33,804 nt of DNA from Nonomuraea longispora (GCF_004348345.1 NZ_SMJZ01000085.1:1-33804), one strand, 5' to 3'; shown: positions 9,049-17,204, counted from the stretch's first letter. A program made the numbers and translations. Notes: generated by a model from the sequence alone, not told the origin.

Positions 9049-9926
9049 TGGCGCCTCTCCTTACGCACGGACCAGATCAGGTACGGGATCACGAAGATCG
9101 CCACGCTGAGGACGATGTACGAGGCGATCGTGGCCCCCTTGGCGGGATCGTGGGAGTCGAAGACCGCCACCCACATGAACACCGCGGGCACGTCGGTGAT
9201 GATCTGCTTGCCCGACACCGCGACGATCAGGTCGAAGACCTTGAGCGAGATGTGTCCGAGGATGATGAGCGCGGACAGGGTCACCGGCCTGAGCAGGGGC
9301 AGCACGACGTGCCGGTAGACGCCCCACTCGTTGCAGCCGTCCACGCGGGCCGCCTCACGCAGTTCCTCGGGCACGCCGCGGAAGCCGGCCAGGAACAACG
9401 CCATGACATATCCGGACATCTGCCAGACGGCCGGCAGCGCCATCGCCGCCATGCCCCAGTCCGGATCCCTGAACCACTGCCACTGCGGCAACCCGAGCGT
9501 GTCGAACAGCCGGTTGAGCCCCACCGCCCGCTCGTCCGTCCCCGAGTTCATCAGCCACCGCCACACGATGCCGGTCGCGACGAAGGAGATGGCCATCGGA
9601 AACAGGTAGATCGCCCGGAACGTCCCCTCGCCCCTGATGCCCTTCTCCATGAGGAACGCCAGCAGCCACCCGAGCACCAGCGCCCCCAGCACGAACACGA
9701 CCGTGAACACGATCGCGTGCTGGACCGACAGGTGCCATCGGGGCTGGTCCCAGATGTCGATGAAGTTCTGCAGCCCCACGAACTCGCCCTCGGACACCTC
9801 GTCGTGCTTGTCCGTCATGGCCAGCCGGAAGTTCCAGCCGAGCATGCCGTACACGAAGACGGCGATCAGAATGATCGACGGCGTCACGAGGAGGAGTCCG
9901 GGCAGCCACGTGCGCGCCCGCCTCAC
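9045..9926 (-). CDS. Carbohydrate ABC transporter permease, MalF type
   Basis: 293 aa with about six membrane spans and the EAA loop EAARVDGCNEWGVYRHVVLPLL. GTG 9926 is preferred: GGAGG lies 8 bp upstream, whereas an in-frame TTG two codons earlier would sit only 2 bp from it. It works with the MalG-type permease and the upstream sugar-binding lipoprotein. A stem-loop between the binding-protein gene and this gene probably lowers permease expression relative to the binder. Confidence 0.92.
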   Translation of the reverse strand: MRRARTWLPGLLLVTPSIILIAVFVYGMLGWNFRLAMTDKHDEVSEGEFVGLQNFIDIWDQPRWHLSVQHAIVFTVVFVLGALVLGWLLAFLMEKGIRGEGTFRAIYLFPMAISFVATGIVWRWLMNSGTDERAVGLNRLFDTLGLPQWQWFRDPDWGMAAMALPAVWQMSGYVMALFLAGFRGVPEELREAARVDGCNEWGVYRHVVLPLLRPVTLSALIILGHISLKVFDLIVAVSGKQIITDVPAVFMWVAVFDSHDPAKGATIASYIVLSVAIFVIPYLIWSVRKERRQ

Positions 9927-9948
9927 AAGCAATCCCTCCCACGGACGC

Positions 9949-9973
9949 GGCAGGCCGCCGAGTGCGGCCTGCC
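9949..9973 (-). terminator. Intercistronic stem-loop between binder and permease genes
   Basis: A perfect 10-bp stem (GGCAGGCCGC / GCGGCCTGCC) with a 5-nt loop lies after the binding-protein stop and before the permease RBS. There is no T-run. Such stem-loops after binding-protein genes usually stabilise the upstream mRNA or partly attenuate the permease genes. Confidence 0.55.
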
Positions 9974-9992
9974 GGGCCCGTCGCGTGGTCCT

Positions 9993-10016
9993 CTACCGGG
10001 TCGTCTACCGGGTCGT
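9993..10016. repeat. 12-bp tandem repeat
   Basis: Two exact head-to-tail copies of CTACCGGGTCGT are followed by a partial third (CACCGG), in the spacer after the binding-protein gene. Function unknown. Confidence 0.6.
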
Positions 10017-10038
10017 CACCGGCCTGTCGTCAACCGAT

Positions 10039-11334
10039 CTACTGGGCGTTGGCCGTGGCCGCGTCGGCCAGCCCCTGCTGCAGGGCCTTGACGTCCTTGG
10101 TGCCGAGGAACAGGCCGACCTGCTCGTTGATCGCGGCCAGCCACGGCTGGTTCACCGCCACACCGTGCTGGATCGAGCCGGCGAGCTTGTTGCTCGACCA
10201 GTCCTTCAGCGCGTCGGCCAGGTAGTCGGTGTAGAGCGACTCGTCGGCGTCCTTGCGTGCGGGGATGGAGCCCTTCAACGGGTTGAAGGCGTCCTGGCCC
10301 TCCTTGCTGGCCGCGACCTTCAGCCAGGCCTCCGCCCCTTCACGGTTCTTCGCGCCCTTGGGCAGGGTGAAGCTGTCGGACAGCCACATGTAGGTGCCCT
10401 CGGTGCCGGGAACGGGCGCCCAGTCGAAGTCCGTCTTCGACTTCTTGCCCAGGCCGCCCTCCGGGGGGTTGTGGAAGTAGCCGTAGGCCCAGTCGCCCAT
10501 GATGTTGAAGGCTGCCTCGCCGTCGGCGACCTGCTTGGCCGCGGGCTGCCAGTCGTCCTGCGGGTCGCCCGCGTACTCCATGATCTTGGCGAAGTTCTGC
10601 AGCGCCGTGGTCACCTGCGGGCTGTTCCAGTCGGCGCCCGGCTTGAACAGGGCGTTGTAGGCGTCGGCGCCCATCGAGCCGAGCAGCACGTTCTCCAGCA
10701 CGTGGGTGGCGGTCCACTCCGCCCCGATCGACAGCGGGATCTTGCCCTTGGCCTTGACCTTCTCGAGGGCCGCGACGAACTCGTCGATCGTCTTGGGCGC
10801 CCCCGCCACCCCGGCCTCCTTGAGCACGCCCGGGTTGAACCACAGGACGTTGGACCGGTGGATGTTCACCGGCACCGAGTAGATCTTGCCCTCCACGCTG
10901 ATCTGCTCGACGAGCTGCTCGGGGAAGACCTCCTTGAGCTTCAGCTCGTCGTAGAGCGCGGTCAGGTCCTCCAGGTTGCCGGCCTTGATGTAGCCCTGCA
11001 GTTCGGCGCCCGCGTGGCCCTGGAACGTGTCCGGAGGGGTGCCCGCCTGGAGCTTCGACTGCAGCAGGGCCTTGGCCTTGTCGCCGGAGCCGCCCGCCAC
11101 CGCCGCGTCGAAGAAGGTATACGTCGGGTTTTTCTCCTCGAAGATCTTCCGCATCGCGGCAAGGCCGTCGGCCTCACCGGGGCCCGTCCACCAGGAGAAA
11201 ACCTCAACCTGCTGTTTTCCACCGCTGTCGGCGGAGGGCGACTGTGCCGTCTGCTCGCCGCCGCCACCGCCGCAGGCCGCCAGGCCCAGAACGCTCACCA
11301 TCGTGATCGAGGCGGCCACCAACCACCGTCGCAT
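10039..11334 (-). CDS. Carbohydrate ABC transporter substrate-binding lipoprotein (CUT1)
   Basis: 431 aa. The lipoprotein signal peptide ends in LAAC (Cys21), followed by a Gly/Ser/Gln linker and a MalE-like extracellular solute-binding fold: VEVFSWWTGPGEADGL near residue 50, DTFQGHAGAEL near 105, and NIMGDWAYGYF near 285, a segment typical of glucose/oligosaccharide binders. ATG 11334 gives the correct signal peptide; an upstream extension of the frame runs through the operator and is not coding. It is first of a three-gene importer operon. Control by a LacI-type repressor is likely, because a perfect operator lies 41 bp upstream. The sugar is unknown, and no glycosidase lies beside it. Confidence 0.9.
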   Translation of the reverse strand: MRRWLVAASITMVSVLGLAACGGGGGEQTAQSPSADSGGKQQVEVFSWWTGPGEADGLAAMRKIFEEKNPTYTFFDAAVAGGSGDKAKALLQSKLQAGTPPDTFQGHAGAELQGYIKAGNLEDLTALYDELKLKEVFPEQLVEQISVEGKIYSVPVNIHRSNVLWFNPGVLKEAGVAGAPKTIDEFVAALEKVKAKGKIPLSIGAEWTATHVLENVLLGSMGADAYNALFKPGADWNSPQVTTALQNFAKIMEYAGDPQDDWQPAAKQVADGEAAFNIMGDWAYGYFHNPPEGGLGKKSKTDFDWAPVPGTEGTYMWLSDSFTLPKGAKNREGAEAWLKVAASKEGQDAFNPLKGSIPARKDADESLYTDYLADALKDWSSNKLAGSIQHGVAVNQPWLAAINEQVGLFLGTKDVKALQQGLADAATANAQ

Positions 11335-11374
11335 CGCGCACCATCCCTTCGAAGCCCCCCGAAGCAGGTGATTC

Positions 11375-11390
11375 TTGACAACGTTGTCAA
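11375..11390. promoter_or_regulatory. LacI-family operator
   Basis: TTGACAACGTTGTCAA is a perfect 16-bp palindrome with a central CG, the classic symmetry of LacI/GalR-family sites. It sits between the likely promoter and the binding-protein start on the minus strand. The repressor gene is not in the window. Confidence 0.75.
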
Positions 11391-11398
11391 CAACGGCT

Positions 11399-11428
11399 AT
11401 CAACCCACTTTCCCCGCAGCGCCGTCAA
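11399..11428 (-). promoter_or_regulatory. Candidate promoter of the CUT1 importer operon
   Basis: Read on the minus strand: TTGACG (11428-11423), then GTTGAT (11404-11399) after 18 bp. The LacI-type palindrome follows directly downstream, so bound repressor would block initiation. The -35 is good and the -10 is weak. Confidence 0.4.
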
Positions 11429-11459
11429 GGGAGAGCGGGTAACAGGTCCGCATATAAGC

Positions 11460-12227
11460 TCAGGCACGCCTCAGCACGCCGCCGGGGTCCGACACCACCG
11501 TGACGCTGAAGCCATGGTCCCGCGCCAGGTCAGCCCTCTGCGCGGCGACCACCGTCGCCCCCTTCGACACGCCCAGCGCGATCAGGGCGGGCAGGTCCCA
11601 GCCTCCGCCGGGGCTCCAGGTGGCCAGCACCACGTCCGACTCGGTCAGGCGTACGGGCCGGTCGAGCTCGGCCATCCGGGCCAGCAGGTCCGCGTGCGAC
11701 AGCCGCCGCCCGCCGGCGTGCAGGAGCGCGGTCTGACGCCGGGCGTCGAGCACCGGCAGCTCGGTGGGCGCGAGCGCGACGAGGTCGCTGAAGTCGATCG
11801 TGTCGAGCGCCGCGCCCAGCGAGACGATCTGCCGCACCCGGGACCGCTCGGCCGCCCGCACCGCGGTCGGCGCCAGGTCGGGCGTGGTGACCAAAGTGCG
11901 CGCGTCGCACTCCCGCAACCACGCGGCCAGATCGTACGCGCCGAGCCCCGGATCGACGGGCGCCGCCACCCCACCCGCGGCCAGCACCGTGTGCACCGCC
12001 AGCGTCTGCGCGCCCGCCGTCGAGACGTGCACGCCCACCACCTGGTCACGCCGCGCGCCCCTGCACACCAGGCCGGAGGCCGCCCTGGTCACCTCGGTCA
12101 CCAGCTCGCGGTAACCGTAGACGCGTCCGCCCCTGAGGTCGACGAGCGCCGGCCGGTCGCCGCGCCCGTAGGCCAGCCGGAAAACCTCGTGGATCACGGT
12201 GCCGGTGGTCGAGGGCGAGCGCTTCAT
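11460..12227 (-). CDS. Short ANL-superfamily (AMP-binding) protein lacking the P-loop
   Basis: 255 aa. The N-terminal half matches the start of acyl-CoA synthetases/adenylation domains (VFRLAYGRGDRPALVDLRGG, YGYRELVTEVTRAASGL, VVGVHVSTAGAQTLAVHTVLAAGGVAAPVDPGL). Where those enzymes have the TSGTTGxPKG P-loop this protein has only a gap (TALLHAGGRRLSHADLLARM), and it stops at ~250 aa, about half the usual >500. The ATP-grasp core, the adenylation motifs and the C-terminal domain are missing, so adenylation activity is not expected. A second protein of the same shape lies at 31034-31777. ATG 12227 has no clear RBS; an upstream in-frame ATG at 12263 is possible. Role unknown. Confidence 0.7.
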   Translation of the reverse strand: MKRSPSTTGTVIHEVFRLAYGRGDRPALVDLRGGRVYGYRELVTEVTRAASGLVCRGARRDQVVGVHVSTAGAQTLAVHTVLAAGGVAAPVDPGLGAYDLAAWLRECDARTLVTTPDLAPTAVRAAERSRVRQIVSLGAALDTIDFSDLVALAPTELPVLDARRQTALLHAGGRRLSHADLLARMAELDRPVRLTESDVVLATWSPGGGWDLPALIALGVSKGATVVAAQRADLARDHGFSVTVVSDPGGVLRRA

Positions 12228-12298
12228 GCACGACAACGTACGGCGGCCGGCCCTGCCCGGCATCCGCCGATGTATGTAGGCCGATGTGCATTATTCGG

Positions 12299-12330
12299 GC
12301 GGGCCCGAGCCCTGCGCGGCTCGAGCCCGC
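12299..12330. terminator. Stem-loop downstream of the LuxR gene
   Basis: A 13-bp stem with one mismatch (GCGGGCCCGAGCC / GGCTCGAGCCCGC) has a 6-nt loop and no T-run. It lies between the LuxR stop and the ANL start, both on the minus strand. Confidence 0.45.
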
Positions 12331-12400
12331 AGTCACGCGCCCACGACCGGACCGCCACCCCTCCGAGGATGCCCGGCCGACACGGTCGCGTGACGACCGT

Positions 12401-12420
12401 ACGCGGGGCGAGCCCCGCGT
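12401..12420. terminator. Stem-loop downstream of the LuxR gene, nearer copy
   Basis: A perfect 9-bp stem (ACGCGGGGC / GCCCCGCGT) around 2 nt lies 100 bp after the LuxR stop codon. The rest of 12228-12519 holds no gene; it shows only a repeated CCGATGT motif near 12268 and 12281. Confidence 0.45.
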
Positions 12421-12519
12421 TGGAACCGTAAGCCGGACGGCCATCCTCGCGCATGCTCTGACATGGCCATTCGACGATGTAGGCGATGGAGACGGCCGGC
12501 GTGCCACATATGTAGAAGC

Positions 12520-14874
12520 TCAACGGCTGGCGATCATCCATGCGGCGATCTGTGTACGCGTGGAGAAGCCGAGCTTCGACAGAATGTTGGCCACGTGACG
12601 CGCGGCGGTCGCCGGGCTGATGACCAGCTCGTCGGCGATCGCCCGGTTGCTCAGCCCTCGCGCGACCAGTTCGGCGATCTCGCGTTCCCTGGCCGTGAGC
12701 CTGCTCTCCTGGACGACCGGGACGAACGCCGCCGCGGGCGTGTCGGGCCGCGTGCCGTCGAGCGCGCAGGACACCGCCTGGTCGGCCGTCATCTTCGTGC
12801 CCTCGGCCCAGAGCACGGCCACCATCTCGTCGCCGAGCAGCGCCCGCGCGGGCCGCAGGACGTTCTCGGTGCGCGCGTCGGGCTGGCGGCGCCGCAGCGC
12901 CACGGAGGCCGCGACCAGCAGCACGCCGAGCCGGTGGTCCCCCTCGGCCGTGGCCAGGCCGGCCCACGCCTCCAGCCGTCTGCCGACGCCGCAGCCAAGG
13001 CCGGCGTCGCGGCTGAGCACCAACGCCTCGGTGAGCATGGCCCTGGCGGTCGCCAGGTCTCCCTGGTCGAGCGCCACCCCGCCGAGCCCGGCCAGGCAGC
13101 TCACCTTCTGCTGCCTGGCGTCGATGTGCCCGACCAGGACCAGCGCCGACTCGTAGTGGCGTTTGGCCGTCTCGAGATCACCCGCGTCCCTGGCCACCTG
13201 CGCCAGGCCGATGTGGCCCGAGGAGCGCCCGACGTGGTTGTCGAGCTCCTCGTTGATCGCCAGCACCTCGCCGTACGCGCGCCGCGCCTCCCGCAGCCGG
13301 CCGTGCCGCAGGGCCGTGGCCGCCCTGGCGCTGTGGGCCAGCGACTGCAGGATGCGGTCACCGGACTGCACGGCCGCCTCCAGCGCGCGGGAGAGCAGAT
13401 CCTGCTCGCCCGTCAGCCAGCCCATCACGACCAGGCCGGCGGCCGTGCCGTAGGTGTCGTGGACGGTCGCGCACGCGGCCACCCCGGCACGGACCCACCG
13501 CAGGGCGTGTTCCCTGTCACCCGCCGCCAGGGCCAGCTCGCCGCGCAGGATGGTGGCCTGCCCGCGCAGCGCCGGCGGCACCCGCGCGGCGTCGAGGGCC
13601 AGCAGCCGGTCGAGCCGGTCGGCCACCTCCAGCTTGCGCCCGCAGCCGGTCAGCAGGAAACGTACGTCGGTCAGCAGGGTGAGCGCGGTCTCCGGTTCCC
13701 CGGCGGAGACCGACCAGTCGCAGGCCGCGGTGACCTCGGCCCTGAGCCCGTCGAACAGGTTGATGTAGCGCTCCACCACCGGCCACGACATGCGCCCCTC
13801 CGGTGACACCGCCCGCCTGAACCCGGCCGCCATCCCGGCCAGCGCCATCAGGTGGCGGTGCCGCAGCTCGCCCTCCTCCCCCGACGCGGCGAGTTGTTCG
13901 AGCGCGTAGTCGCGGACCGTCTCCAGCAGCCGGTAGCGCGCCTGCCCGGCGATCTCCCCGTCGAGCGCCACCAGCGACTTGTCGACCAGGTCGCACAGCC
14001 GGGGCAGCACGTCCTCCTCGGGCAGTTCGGGGCCGGAGCACACCCGCTCGGCCAGGTCGAGCGTCCATCCGGCGCGGAAGACCGTCGTACGGCGCAGCAG
14101 CACCCGCTCCTGGGGGCTGAGCAGCCGGTAGCTCCAGTCGACCGCCGCCCTGAGCGTCCTGTGGCGGGGCGGGGCCGTCCGGGCGCCGCCCGCCAGCAGC
14201 CGGAACCGGTCGTCGAGCCGCTCCACCAGCTGGCGTACGGACAGCACCCTGACCATGGCGGCCGCCAGCTCGATCGCCAGCGGCAGCCCGTCGAGCGCCC
14301 GGCACAACGTCACGACGAGCGGCAGCGTGTCGGCGGTCAGCTCGAAGCCGGGCCGCGCGGCGGCCGCTCTGGCGGCGAACAGCCGCACGGCCTCGCTGCC
14401 CTCGCCGTCGATCGACAGTGGGGGCACCCGCCAGACCGTCTCCCCGGGCACGCGCAGCGGCTCCCTGCTGGTGGCCAGGATGGTGAGCCCGGGGCAGGAG
14501 CCGAGCAGGTCGCGGCAGAGCTCCGCGCACTCGGCGATCACGGTCTCGCAGTTGTCGAGCACCAGCAGCACCCGCCTGCCGCCGATCAGCGCGCCGGGGT
14601 CGCCCGCGACGCCGAGCGACGCCGCCACGTGCGCCCTGACCTCGCCCTCGTCCAGGTCGGCCAGCTCGACCGGCCACACGCCGCCCGCGTGGCCGGTGGC
14701 GACCCGCGACGCGAGCCGCAGGGCCAGACGGGTCTTGCCGATGCCGCCCGCCCCGCACAGGGTCACCACCCGCGAGACGCGCATCAGCTGGACGAGCTCG
14801 TCCACATCGGACTCCCGGCCCACGAACGTGTTCGGCTCGGCCGGCAGGTTGGCGAAGTCAGCGAATCGCAGCAT
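12520..14874 (-). CDS. LuxR-family transcriptional regulator with N-terminal AAA/NB-ARC-like ATPase
   Basis: 784 aa. An N-terminal STAND-type ATPase contains Walker A GAGGIGKT (~41-48), Walker B RRVLLVLDNCE (~104-114), the ILATSREPL sensor and the GLPLAIELAA motif. A winged-helix/TPR-like helical middle (~300-700) follows. The last 60 residues are a LuxR HTH (LTAREREIAELVARGLSNRAI, then a helix ending TRTQIAAW). Such regulators are large ATP-dependent activators, often of secondary metabolism. ATG 14874 follows an adjacent in-frame GTG; neither has a clear RBS. It is divergent from a decayed ABC exporter gene. Targets are unknown. Confidence 0.9.
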   Translation of the reverse strand: MLRFADFANLPAEPNTFVGRESDVDELVQLMRVSRVVTLCGAGGIGKTRLALRLASRVATGHAGGVWPVELADLDEGEVRAHVAASLGVAGDPGALIGGRRVLLVLDNCETVIAECAELCRDLLGSCPGLTILATSREPLRVPGETVWRVPPLSIDGEGSEAVRLFAARAAAARPGFELTADTLPLVVTLCRALDGLPLAIELAAAMVRVLSVRQLVERLDDRFRLLAGGARTAPPRHRTLRAAVDWSYRLLSPQERVLLRRTTVFRAGWTLDLAERVCSGPELPEEDVLPRLCDLVDKSLVALDGEIAGQARYRLLETVRDYALEQLAASGEEGELRHRHLMALAGMAAGFRRAVSPEGRMSWPVVERYINLFDGLRAEVTAACDWSVSAGEPETALTLLTDVRFLLTGCGRKLEVADRLDRLLALDAARVPPALRGQATILRGELALAAGDREHALRWVRAGVAACATVHDTYGTAAGLVVMGWLTGEQDLLSRALEAAVQSGDRILQSLAHSARAATALRHGRLREARRAYGEVLAINEELDNHVGRSSGHIGLAQVARDAGDLETAKRHYESALVLVGHIDARQQKVSCLAGLGGVALDQGDLATARAMLTEALVLSRDAGLGCGVGRRLEAWAGLATAEGDHRLGVLLVAASVALRRRQPDARTENVLRPARALLGDEMVAVLWAEGTKMTADQAVSCALDGTRPDTPAAAFVPVVQESRLTAREREIAELVARGLSNRAIADELVISPATAARHVANILSKLGFSTRTQIAAWMIASR

Positions 14875-14958
14875 CACTGTGAGTGTGTCACCAACTACGT
14901 CGTGCGCCCACAGCCAAATTCATGAGAAGTATGGGTGAGCGCGGGAACACTTTCTCTT

Positions 14959-15229
14959 ATGGCCGATGAGCCGCTGGAGCTGGGGGAGATCTCCTTCTCC
15001 GGCTGGCACGCCCACACCGACATGATGGCGGAGGTCGGCTTCCTGACCATCGCCAGGCGTCTTCCCGCCCTCGTGGTCGAGGCACCGCGCATGGCGTGGC
15101 GGGCCAGCCGACCGCGTCTACGTCCTCGACCGCGGCGTGGTCACCGAACACGGCGACCACGACACCCTCATGACCCTCAACGGCCTCTACGCCGACCTCT
15201 ACACCCTCCAGGCCGCCGCCCACCGCTGA
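14959..15229 (+). pseudogene. ABC exporter gene remnant (internal deletion, both ends kept)
   Basis: The first ~48 codons from ATG 14959 (MADEPLELGEISFSGWHAHT, then RRLPALVVEAPRMAWRA) look like the N-terminus of an actinobacterial ABC exporter with fused permease and ATPase. From 15107, in the next reading frame (+1), the text becomes ADRVYVLDRGVVTEHGDH followed by GLYADLYTLQAAAHR and a stop, which is the end of an ABC exporter ATPase domain (D-loop/H-loop tail). About 500 codons between them, including Walker A, signature and membrane spans, are absent. The simplest reading is one internal deletion that fused the two ends out of frame. It is not expected to make a functional product. Confidence 0.65.
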
Positions 15230-15239
15230 GCCAGCAGGG

Positions 15240-15271
15240 TGTAGGGTCCGCGATCCGATGCGCAATGTCGG
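15240..15271 (+). repeat. Left end of unit 1 (TIR plus left-type subterminal sequence)
   Basis: TGTAGGGTCCGCGA is followed by TCCGAT and, a few bases on, ATGTCGG. The left end of unit 2 (20997) shows the same order with about 27 of 32 positions identical. The 4-bp repeat AGGG precedes it at 15236-15239. Confidence 0.75.
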
Positions 15272-15315
15272 CTCTTGATGCGCAGTGAATGCGCAAATCC
15301 GCGTCCCCGTGCGCA
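15259..15315. repeat. Four TGCGCA boxes
   Basis: TGCGCA (self-complementary) occurs at 15259, 15279, 15290 and 15310, i.e. with spacings of 20, 11 and 20 bp, immediately inside the left end of unit 1. They could be subterminal protein-binding sites. Unit 2 lacks them. Confidence 0.4.
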
Positions 15316-15316
15316 A

Positions 15317-15353
15317 CCAATCCGGAGCGTAACGGCTCAACGCTCCGGATTGG
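15317..15353 (-). terminator. Stem-loop downstream of the GNAT gene
   Basis: A perfect 13-bp stem (CCAATCCGGAGCG / CGCTCCGGATTGG) has an 11-nt loop, 63 bp after the GNAT stop on the minus strand. It has no long T-run. It probably insulates the cassette gene from the end of the unit. Confidence 0.5.
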
Positions 15354-15416
15354 GTGTCCTGTCTCACCTGACTTTGAGGCCAGTCCCATCGATCATGAGG
15401 CGTCCCGCCGTTTGTC

Positions 15417-15959
15417 TCACTTACCTGAGTCATAATCGCAGAGTTCGCCTTCGAGGAGGCCCATAAGGATCATGTCGTGCCACTTGCCATCACGGCGGAA
15501 GCACTCGCGGACGCGGCCCTCCTCGACGAAGCCCACCTTCTCGTAAACCCGGCGCGCTGCAGTGTTGTCTGCCGCGAAGTCCAGGGTGATCCGGTGCAGG
15601 CGCATTTCGTTGAAGCCGTACCTGCACATCAGGCGCATCGCCTCAGTGGCGTAGCCACGACCCCAGACGTCCTTCTCGCCGAGCTGGATATCCAGCTCAG
15701 CATTTCCGACCTCCGGCTTCGCGTCTCTGAGCCGAACGAACCCGACAGCGCGCTGATCGTGGAGCGACTCGATGATAAACCGGCAATTCTCGTAGCTGTT
15801 GCGCGGTGCCGCTGTCAGCCGCTCCTGTGCCTGCACGAACGACTCGGGGTAGCCGCTGCTCATCCAGCGCACCACCTCGGGGTCATGGCTCCAGCGCCAT
15901 ATGCTCTCGAAATCCGTGGGTTCGACGGCGCGTAGGCGGACAAGCTTTCCAGTCAGCAT
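15417..15959 (-). CDS. GNAT-family N-acetyltransferase (RimJ/RimL-like)
   Basis: 180 aa, full length for the Acetyltransf_3 type. Landmarks: LTGKLVRLRAVEPTDFESIWRW at the start, GFVRLRDAKPEVGNAELDIQL (beta4), the acetyl-CoA loop WGRGYATEAMRLMCRYGF, and the C-terminal NTAARRVYEKVGFVEEGRVRE. It transfers an acetyl group from acetyl-CoA to an amine; relatives act on ribosomal protein N-termini, amino sugars or antibiotics. It is the only ordinary gene of unit 1, consistent with cassette cargo. ATG 15959 is preferred over an in-frame TTG two codons upstream because a promoter ends just before it, giving a leaderless mRNA. Confidence 0.88.
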   Translation of the reverse strand: MLTGKLVRLRAVEPTDFESIWRWSHDPEVVRWMSSGYPESFVQAQERLTAAPRNSYENCRFIIESLHDQRAVGFVRLRDAKPEVGNAELDIQLGEKDVWGRGYATEAMRLMCRYGFNEMRLHRITLDFAADNTAARRVYEKVGFVEEGRVRECFRRDGKWHDMILMGLLEGELCDYDSGK

Positions 15960-15965
15960 CGCCAA

Positions 15966-15995
15966 GTTCTACCAGCGTTCAATCCGGACAATCAA
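15966..15995 (-). promoter_or_regulatory. GNAT promoter, likely leaderless transcript
   Basis: On the minus strand TTGATT (15995-15990) and TAGAAC (15971-15966) are separated by 18 bp. The -10 ends 6 bp before ATG 15959, placing the transcript start at or beside the start codon. No RBS is present. Confidence 0.45.
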
Positions 15996-16288
15996 CTCGA
16001 TTCCCTCGCCCTATGAAGATCAGACTGACCACGCCGAGAAACGAGGAGATGCCTCATGATCGCTGAGACGCGCACCTTGCGGACCGTCTCATTGAACTTG
16101 AGGCACCGCAGGCCAGAGGCGCTCCATGCCTCAGATTGAACGAGACAGGACATTGGTGTTATGGGTGCAGCAGTGTTTCGCCCGCCGTATGGTGCGATAC
16201 ATGACACTACGGAGCGCAGGCGGGGCAGCGCCCTCAGCGTCCGTTAGATACCTCGACGAGTCCGTACGGGAAATCTGTCTCGAAAGAC
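15996..16288. other. Gene-free stretch between the GNAT promoter and the IS5-type element
   Basis: No credible gene is seen. It contains one arm of the GNAT-flanking repeat (16051-16062) and an imperfect 19-bp inverted repeat (16086-16104 with 16128-16146; arms begin GTCTC and end GAGAC). The left end of the IS5-type element must lie near its right border, but I could not fix the terminal repeat. Confidence 0.4.
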
Positions 16289-17204
16289 TCAGGCTTGCGG
16301 ACTTTGCGGAATCTGCGCCCTGGCGTCGAGTTCGCTCCGTGCACGGTCAGGCTCACTGACGTGATCCCAGCGAATTGCCGGCAGGTAGTCGTGCTCGAAA
16401 TGGGTGAGGACAAGTGCCGCTCGGGCGATGTGGCCGATTCGGCTGGGGCTGACGGTGATGTGCTGGAGGACCCGCCAGCGGCCTTTGAGCAGGGCGAATC
16501 CGCGTTCGCCGAGGCAGCGGAGAGCGCGCAGGAGCCGGTTGTAGGTGCGGTTGTCCGAGCTGAGGATCTGGTTTTCCTCGGGTTGTCTGATCGGCGTGTG
16601 GATGCCGATTCCGGCGCCGTCGTAGCCGTTGTCGGCGAGGGTGGGCAGACCGGCTGCGGCTGCGGCGTACAGCGCGCCCAGCACGTGGGTGCGGGCGGCG
16701 GACAGGTCGTGGACGGAGCCGGGTTCGACCTCGCCGATCCACAACGGCAGCCCGTCAGGTGCTGAGAGGGCTTGGAGGTTGCCGGCGTGGTGGTGGGCTT
16801 TGCCGGAGTACCAGGCGTCGATGGGTTCGCCCTTGACGCTGATGGTCTGCTCGGCGCAGCGGTCGATGGGGATCAGGGTGCCGTCGAGGATTACGTAGGC
16901 CAGTTCTCCGGCGTGGGCGCGGTCGAGGGCTTCGTGTAGATCTGGTGCTTGAGCTGCGAGAACTCCGATGCCTTCGTGGATGTAGCGGTAGGCGGTGGCT
17001 CGGGAGACGTGATGATCGCGGCCGAGTTTGGGGATGTCGTGCTCGCCGCGGAACCAGCACAGCACCATGACTGCCTGCCGGAACGGGGTCAGGGGCTCGG
17101 CTGTCTTTGGGCGTGCCGCGCAGTCGGCGTTCATCCCGCAGAAGTCGGGCGACGTGGTGAACGAGTGCGCGAGAGACGTCGAGCGTGGCACGATGGGCAA
17201 TCAC
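16289..17204 (-). CDS. IS5-type DDE transposase, frameshifted near 17105
   Basis: The natural N-terminus reads TLDVSRALVHHVARLLRDE from GTG 17204. The rest (FRQAVMVLCWFRGEHDIPKL, VSRATAYRYIHEGI, ILDGTLIPIDR with the first Asp, LADNGYDGAG with the second Asp, ERGFALLKGRWRVL with the Glu) lies in another frame that is also open from an ATG at 17200. The shift (+1) occurs near the run CCCAAAG at ~17105. Some IS5 groups make transposase by programmed frameshifting, so this may be regulation rather than damage. Length (~300 aa) and the DDE set are complete. It catalyses cut-and-paste of its own IS. Confidence 0.75.

Larger units (their letters stand above)
15391..16062. repeat. Inverted repeat pair flanking the GNAT gene
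   Basis: CGATCATGAGGC at 15391-15402 recurs inverted at 16051-16062. With one mismatch the match extends to 15 bp and continues weakly to ~27 bp (about 21 identical). The pair brackets the GNAT gene and its promoter. Confidence 0.45.

Noticed and set aside
16295..16765. Plus-strand 156-codon frame
   Set aside because: It is antisense to the IS5-type transposase, which shows the DDE motifs.
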